NCBI GenBank assembly: GCA_047972265.1
Contig: JBKEAM010000053.1
Location: forward strand, 1 to 64,000
DNA length: 64,000 nt
Source of the DNA: JAAYCI01 sp047972265
GTDB lineage: Bacteria; Bacillota; Clostridia; Oscillospirales; Ruminococcaceae
Direction: 5' to 3'
Shown: positions 59,856 through 64,000 of the stretch, piece by piece
Numbering within the stretch: the stretch's first letter is position 1
How the letters are laid out: every line of letters begins with the position of its first letter
The notes under the pieces: model-generated
What the model saw: only the letters and a program-made list of their open reading frames with translations
Database searches by the model: none
What the model was told of the DNA's origin: nothing
Translations under genes and position numbers: made by a program

Positions 59856-60211
59856 TGTGCAAGTCCTTTCTTTTGCCGCTTGCTGGTAATTAGGTGGCGT
59901 ACTGCCAATACAGGGTGATGCAAAAGCATACGAGGGCCCGCATGGCGCATTACTGTGCGTATTTGGGCACGGTTTTCGGGGGTATAACAATGAATGTGGC
60001 AGTTGCTGCAAAAGGTTTTGTTTTGCATAAGCGGGCAAAGATCAATCCGCTTAAAAGAATAAGCAAGCAGCTTTTGGCACGAGGGGCAAGCTTGTTTATG
60101 TGATATAACGCTTCGTGCTTTTTTGTGCGCCTTGCGACAGTAAAGCAAAAGCATATGCTGTAAAACCTGCTTTTCTTGCTGCCGCTTGTCCTGCAAAGCC
60201 TTTTCATGCAT
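59852..60211 (-). CDS. YgbA-like (nitrous oxide-stimulated promoter) family protein
   Basis: The Cys pairs HKQACPSCQKLLAY and FCSNCHIHCYTPE plus the middle KRIDLCPLMQNKTFC segment match the small Cys-rich protein of this family (E. coli YgbA, NO-induced). The length of 119 is normal. The metal-binding potential is high: seven Cys in 40 residues. It overlaps DUF454 by four bases and follows the ABC gene by three. A link to NO or nitrosative stress is family knowledge, not seen here. Confidence 0.75.
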   Translation of the reverse strand: MHEKALQDKRQQEKQVLQHMLLLYCRKAHKKARSVISHKQACPSCQKLLAYSFKRIDLCPLMQNKTFCSNCHIHCYTPENRAQIRTVMRHAGPRMLLHHPVLAVRHLITSKRQKKGLAQ

Positions 60212-60214
60212 TTT

Positions 60215-61870
60215 TTAGCTGCCCCGGTTGCTTTTTAAAGAAAATACCTCACTGGCCACCGATATGGTAGAAGCACGGTGCGATACTAAAACCACTGTTT
60301 TTTGGGACGATTCTTTCACCAAAGATTCTAAAATAACGCCCTCATTCAGACTGTCCAGGTTGCTGGTGGGCTCATCCAGTAAAATAAGGGGAGAATTGTG
60401 TAAAAAGGCACGGGCAAGGCCTATGCGCTGGCGTTCCCCGCCAGAAAGTGTTTCGCCAAGCTCGCCCACGTTGCTTTGGTAGCCCTCGGGTAAAGAGATA
60501 ATAAAATCGTGTACCGATGCCTTTTTGCAGGCGTCTTCCAGTTCTTGTTGGGTGGCGTTCTGCTTTGCAATTTTAAGGTTATTTTCTATCGTGTCGTTAA
60601 AAAGCTGGGTATCTTGGGTTACAAAGCTTTGCATTTTGCGCAATGCGCTGGTGTTAACTTGGGCAATGTTGTGGTCAGAAACTTCTATTTTGCCGCTGTC
60701 AACATCCCAAAAGCGCATTAAAAGGCGCAATAAAGTGGATTTTCCGCTGCCGCTTTTGCCAGAGATGCCCACTATTTTATGCACAGGTACAGTAAGCGAT
60801 ACATTTTGCAGCACTTTTTCTTCTTTGTAGCCAAAGCTAATGTCTTTGCAGTTAATGCCGCTAAAAGCGGGTGAAGTGCCGTTTACAACATCGGTGGTAA
60901 TGGGTTCTTCTTCTAATATATCCAGCACACGATTGCCGGCGGCAAAGGTGTGTACAAGGTTGTTGGCAAGGTTTGCAAGGGCAAGCACCGGCCCGTAAGA
61001 GCTAAGCGAAGCCACGGTGGCAACAACAATATTTTCAAATGCCGGCGTGCCTGCCTGGTGCAGGCCAATACCGATAAAAAGTATTGCAAGCGAAAAAACC
61101 AAAATGGCGGCGCCGGTAAAAGCGGAGCCTAGCCCCTCACCCTTTTTTAGCAAAAGGTTGGTTTTGGCAAGCTCATCGGTTTGCTCTTGTATTTGGTGCA
61201 GTTGGTTTGCGCCGCTGCCGTATTGCAGGGTTTCGCGCAGGCCGCGCAGGCTGTCTAACAGGGTGCTGCTTAGGCCGCCGGCCTGTTGCCGTGCCTGTAT
61301 GCCGTACCCGCTGCCTTTTTTAGAGATAAACAGGGGGATAACAATTCCCACGGTGCAATAGCCCAAAAGCGCAATAAGGGCAAACAAAGGGTGCAGCAAA
61401 AATAAAAACACCAGCATAATAATGGCAGTAATAAAAGCAATGGCAACAGGAGAAATGGTGTGTGCGTAAAAAACCTCTAGCAGCTCTATATCAGAGGTAA
61501 TGACCGAAACAAGGTTGCCTTTATCCCGCGTTTCTAGTTTTGCGGGGGCCAAACGCCGCAAGGATGCAAATACCTTATCGCGAATATGCGCCAGCAGTTT
61601 AAAGGCAATGTAATGGTTAGAGGCTTGCTCTGCATAGCGCAAAACGCCGCGCAAAATAGCCAACACAGCCAATGTAATAAAAATAAACTGTAACGAAAAA
61701 GGGGAAGCAAGCCCACCCGCTTTTAAAAGGCCATATGCGCCTAAAATGGTAATAAACATAGCGCACAAATACCCTATTACCCCCATAACAATGGCACAGG
61801 CCATGGGTAAAAGCAGAGGCTTTACCAATACAATCAGCTTAGCTGCTGTTTTAAAATAACTTCTACGCAT
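60215..61870 (-). CDS. CydC-like ABC exporter half-transporter
   Basis: Six membrane helices (to about residue 300) precede an ATPase domain with GKSGSGKST, LSGGERQRIGLARAF and LILLDEPTSNLD. It resembles CydC, exporter of glutathione/cysteine needed for cytochrome bd, but in anaerobic Clostridia the substrate is unknown. The start at 61870 follows AAGGAGTATGCAG and overlaps the previous gene by eight bases. Confidence 0.85.
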   Translation of the reverse strand: MRRSYFKTAAKLIVLVKPLLLPMACAIVMGVIGYLCAMFITILGAYGLLKAGGLASPFSLQFIFITLAVLAILRGVLRYAEQASNHYIAFKLLAHIRDKVFASLRRLAPAKLETRDKGNLVSVITSDIELLEVFYAHTISPVAIAFITAIIMLVFLFLLHPLFALIALLGYCTVGIVIPLFISKKGSGYGIQARQQAGGLSSTLLDSLRGLRETLQYGSGANQLHQIQEQTDELAKTNLLLKKGEGLGSAFTGAAILVFSLAILFIGIGLHQAGTPAFENIVVATVASLSSYGPVLALANLANNLVHTFAAGNRVLDILEEEPITTDVVNGTSPAFSGINCKDISFGYKEEKVLQNVSLTVPVHKIVGISGKSGSGKSTLLRLLMRFWDVDSGKIEVSDHNIAQVNTSALRKMQSFVTQDTQLFNDTIENNLKIAKQNATQQELEDACKKASVHDFIISLPEGYQSNVGELGETLSGGERQRIGLARAFLHNSPLILLDEPTSNLDSLNEGVILESLVKESSQKTVVLVSHRASTISVASEVFSLKSNRGS

Positions 61871-63602
61871 CTGCATACTCCTTTTTGCCCACCTGCTCTA
61901 GCTGTTGCTGGCGGTTAAACATGGCGGCATAACTGCCGTTTTGCGCCATAAGGGTTTTATGGGTGCCATGCTCTGCAATGCTGCCGTTTTGCAGCAGATA
62001 AATATGAGAGGCGGGCACCACATTTGCCAAACGGTGAGAGATGATTAAAACCGTTTTGGTTTTTGCCATTTGCCATATAACCGATACAATGTGGTTTTCG
62101 CTTTCGGCATCTATGTTAGAGGTGGCTTCGTCAAACAGATACACGGGTGTGTTGTGCAGCAGGGAGCGTGCCAAGGCAAGGCGCTGTCGCTGCCCGCCCG
62201 AAAGATTGCCCCCCTGCTCTGTCAATGGGGTGTCCAGTCCGTTTTGTTCCTTTAAAAAAGCATCCAAAGCAACCTGTTGTAACACCGCCCACATTTCTTC
62301 ATCACTGGCGTTTGGTTTGCCCATATACAGGTTGGCGCGTACAGAGCCTTTAAATAAACTGCTGTTGTGGCTTACCAAGGTAATGTTTTGCATTACATTG
62401 GCATCTTCCAGCTCGCTTCGTTCGGTTTCGCCCACATATAAGTGTCCGCTATAGCCGTTTTGCCGCCCCATAATTAAAGAGGCAATGGTGCTTTTTCCGC
62501 AGCCGCTTTCTCCCACAAGGGCAGTTATGCCGGGGCCTGCCTGTAAAGATACATTTTTTAAAATAGGCCTATCTTTTTTGTAGGCAAAATCAAGTGCTTC
62601 AAGCTGTATTTGCGGTTGCGGTGTTTGTATGGTTTTATTGCCGCTTTGGGGCAGGGGCAAATCTAATAGTTTAAATATTTTTTCGCTGGCGGCTGCACCG
62701 TTCATGGCAACATGAAAAAAAGAGCCAAGCAAACGCAGGGGGATAAAAAAATCCGAGGCAAGCAGCAAAATGGCAAAACAGCCCGCAAAAGCAAGGTTGC
62801 CCGCGGCAAGCTGGGTAACGGCAACCACAATGCCAAGCGCTGCACCGCCATAGGCAATTAAATCCATAAGTGTTACCGAGTTTAGCTGCATAACAAGCAC
62901 ACGCATGGTAATACGCCTAAAGTTTTCGGCTTCATGGTGCATTTCTTCTTGCTTGGCTTCGTCGGCTGCATATATTTTAAGGGTGGTAAGGCCCTGCAAG
63001 TTTTCTAAAAAACTATCGCCCAATTGTGTATAGCTGCCCCAGTATTTTGCCAGCAGTTTTTTTGCGAATTTTTGTACCAAAATAATAGAAACCGGGATAA
63101 GCGGCACACAGGCAAGCAGCACAAGTGCCGCGGGCAGGTTAACAAAAGCAAGTACGGCAAACAGTGTTATAGGTGCCAGTAAACTATAAAAAAATTGGGG
63201 CAGGTATTTGCCAAAGTAAATTTCAAGCTGGTCTACCCCTTCTACAGCCACCTGTAAAACTTCGGAGGTATTTACACTGGAGGTATATGCGGGGCCAAGC
63301 TGTAGTAACTTGTTATATATTTTTTCTCGCAGTAAAAATTTAACGCCCTCTGCAGAAAGGTAGCTCATTTTAGCAGATAGTATAGAGGCGACAAAACGTG
63401 CGCCAATACAAAGGGCGGCAATGCCGGCCACAATGCCCAATAGCAAAGGGGTAAAGGTACCATTTAATAAAGACTGTAAAAGATAGCCAAGTGAAAAAAT
63501 AAGTACAATATTGCATAGCAAGCTAGCCCACTGGATAGCAACATTGGCGGCAATATATTTAGTACGGCCCTTGGCCAGGCGGATAAGACGCTTGTTTAAC
63601 AT
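61863..63602 (-). CDS. CydD-like ABC exporter half-transporter
   Basis: Six membrane helices and an ATPase domain with GESGCGKST, LSGGQRQRLALARSL and VYLFDEATSNID. LLLACVPLIPVSIILVQKFA and TTLKIYAADEAKQEEMHHEA are CydD-like. The start follows AAAGGATATTTTA. With the next gene it should form a heterodimer. The operon goes on with YgbA-like and DUF454. Confidence 0.87.
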   Translation of the reverse strand: MLNKRLIRLAKGRTKYIAANVAIQWASLLCNIVLIFSLGYLLQSLLNGTFTPLLLGIVAGIAALCIGARFVASILSAKMSYLSAEGVKFLLREKIYNKLLQLGPAYTSSVNTSEVLQVAVEGVDQLEIYFGKYLPQFFYSLLAPITLFAVLAFVNLPAALVLLACVPLIPVSIILVQKFAKKLLAKYWGSYTQLGDSFLENLQGLTTLKIYAADEAKQEEMHHEAENFRRITMRVLVMQLNSVTLMDLIAYGGAALGIVVAVTQLAAGNLAFAGCFAILLLASDFFIPLRLLGSFFHVAMNGAAASEKIFKLLDLPLPQSGNKTIQTPQPQIQLEALDFAYKKDRPILKNVSLQAGPGITALVGESGCGKSTIASLIMGRQNGYSGHLYVGETERSELEDANVMQNITLVSHNSSLFKGSVRANLYMGKPNASDEEMWAVLQQVALDAFLKEQNGLDTPLTEQGGNLSGGQRQRLALARSLLHNTPVYLFDEATSNIDAESENHIVSVIWQMAKTKTVLIISHRLANVVPASHIYLLQNGSIAEHGTHKTLMAQNGSYAAMFNRQQQLEQVGKKEYADA

Positions 63603-64000
63603 TAAAATATCCTTTTTGGGTGTAGTAATACAAAAATTAGCATTTGCTAACCTGCGGCAAAAATAAAAAGCCGGGCTTTCTGCCTATGCAGTTAGCTATA
63701 GCTTACAAGATACTATATCATTTTTTACAATTCATCGTCAAGAAAATATTGGGTAAAAAATGTCATACCACAGTGAAGTGAAACAAAGGCATACTGCAAG
63801 GCTGGGGGAGACACCAGCGAAAAAGTAAAAATGCTTTAAAGCATGTTAATCAAAAAAGAGTGAGGGTAGCCCTACAGCAGTAAAACAAACATCTTTTTAA
63901 GTTGAAGTGCCATTTTATTTGCGGTTTGACGATATTTCGTATACAATACTATGTTAAGTAAACCGCAAAGCCGTTTTAATTTTGATTAAAAATTGCAATA
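63603..64000. other. Upstream region of the CydDC-like operon
   Basis: About 400 bases without a convincing gene. It is A/T-rich, with several -10-like boxes (for example TACAAT near 63945), but no clear paired -35 or operator could be assigned. It continues past the window. Confidence 0.4.

Overview
The window reads as chromosomal DNA of an anaerobic, gut-type Clostridia bacterium (Oscillospiraceae/Ruminococcaceae-like; an inference from gene content, not tested by search). The grounds are an oxygen-independent class III ribonucleotide reductase, FtsEX with an M23 hydrolase, a CdaR-like regulator, DUF5058 proteins, many lipoproteins with Ser/Ala-rich stalks, and a Mu-like transposable prophage of the kind known from Faecalibacterium. 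Mixed base composition and strong AGGAGG-type ribosome binding sites fit this.

1-7.3 kb: the early end of a Mu-like prophage, continuing off the left edge. A rightward XRE repressor faces a leftward early operon across an operator/promoter region with an 18-bp perfect inverted repeat. The operon runs: small XRE protein, BRO-type antirepressor, small basic protein, hypothetical protein, MuA transposase (split by one in-frame amber codon), MuB ATPase, five tiny overlapping genes, and the start of a Mor-type middle activator. A 67-bp sequence occurs twice in the operon. About 1 kb of gene-free DNA at 6.76-7.77 kb carries GTTAAAC-type repeats, inverted repeats and a terminator, and probably holds the phage end.

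7.7-19.3 kb: leftward host genes. These are a DUF2500-like protein, an anchored Ser-rich protein, proBA, dTDP-rhamnose genes rfbA/rfbD/rfbB with a rhamnosyltransferase (no rfbC), and a divisome module ftsE-ftsX-M23 hydrolase-S41 protease homologue. The protease homologue has lost its catalytic Ser and Lys.

19.5-39.2 kb: housekeeping and surface genes. They include a CdaR/PucR-type regulator, exonuclease III, a tyrosine phosphatase, NAD(P)HX dehydratase, an S9 peptidase, a ZIP transporter, a C39-like protein lacking its catalytic Cys, a cold shock protein, an EAL phosphodiesterase, a large ABC exporter and an LTA-synthase-like enzyme.

39.3-45.9 kb: a DUF5058 membrane pair, an M20 peptidase and a polar amino acid ABC transporter. 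Three genes here each carry a one-base homopolymer frameshift.

45.9-51.9 kb: a methyltransferase, phosphoglycerate mutase, and an NrdR-box-controlled anaerobic RNR operon. In this operon the glycyl-radical domain of NrdD is a separate 51-residue gene between nrdD and nrdG. A probable small RNA with CU-rich loops follows.

52-64 kb: a NYN-domain protein, signal peptidase I, a His-rich membrane protein, a zinc ABC transporter operon with an extra lipoprotein, a GNAT enzyme, a WYL regulator with a zinc-ribbon protein, and a four-gene operon of DUF454, YgbA-like protein and a CydDC-like ABC pair.
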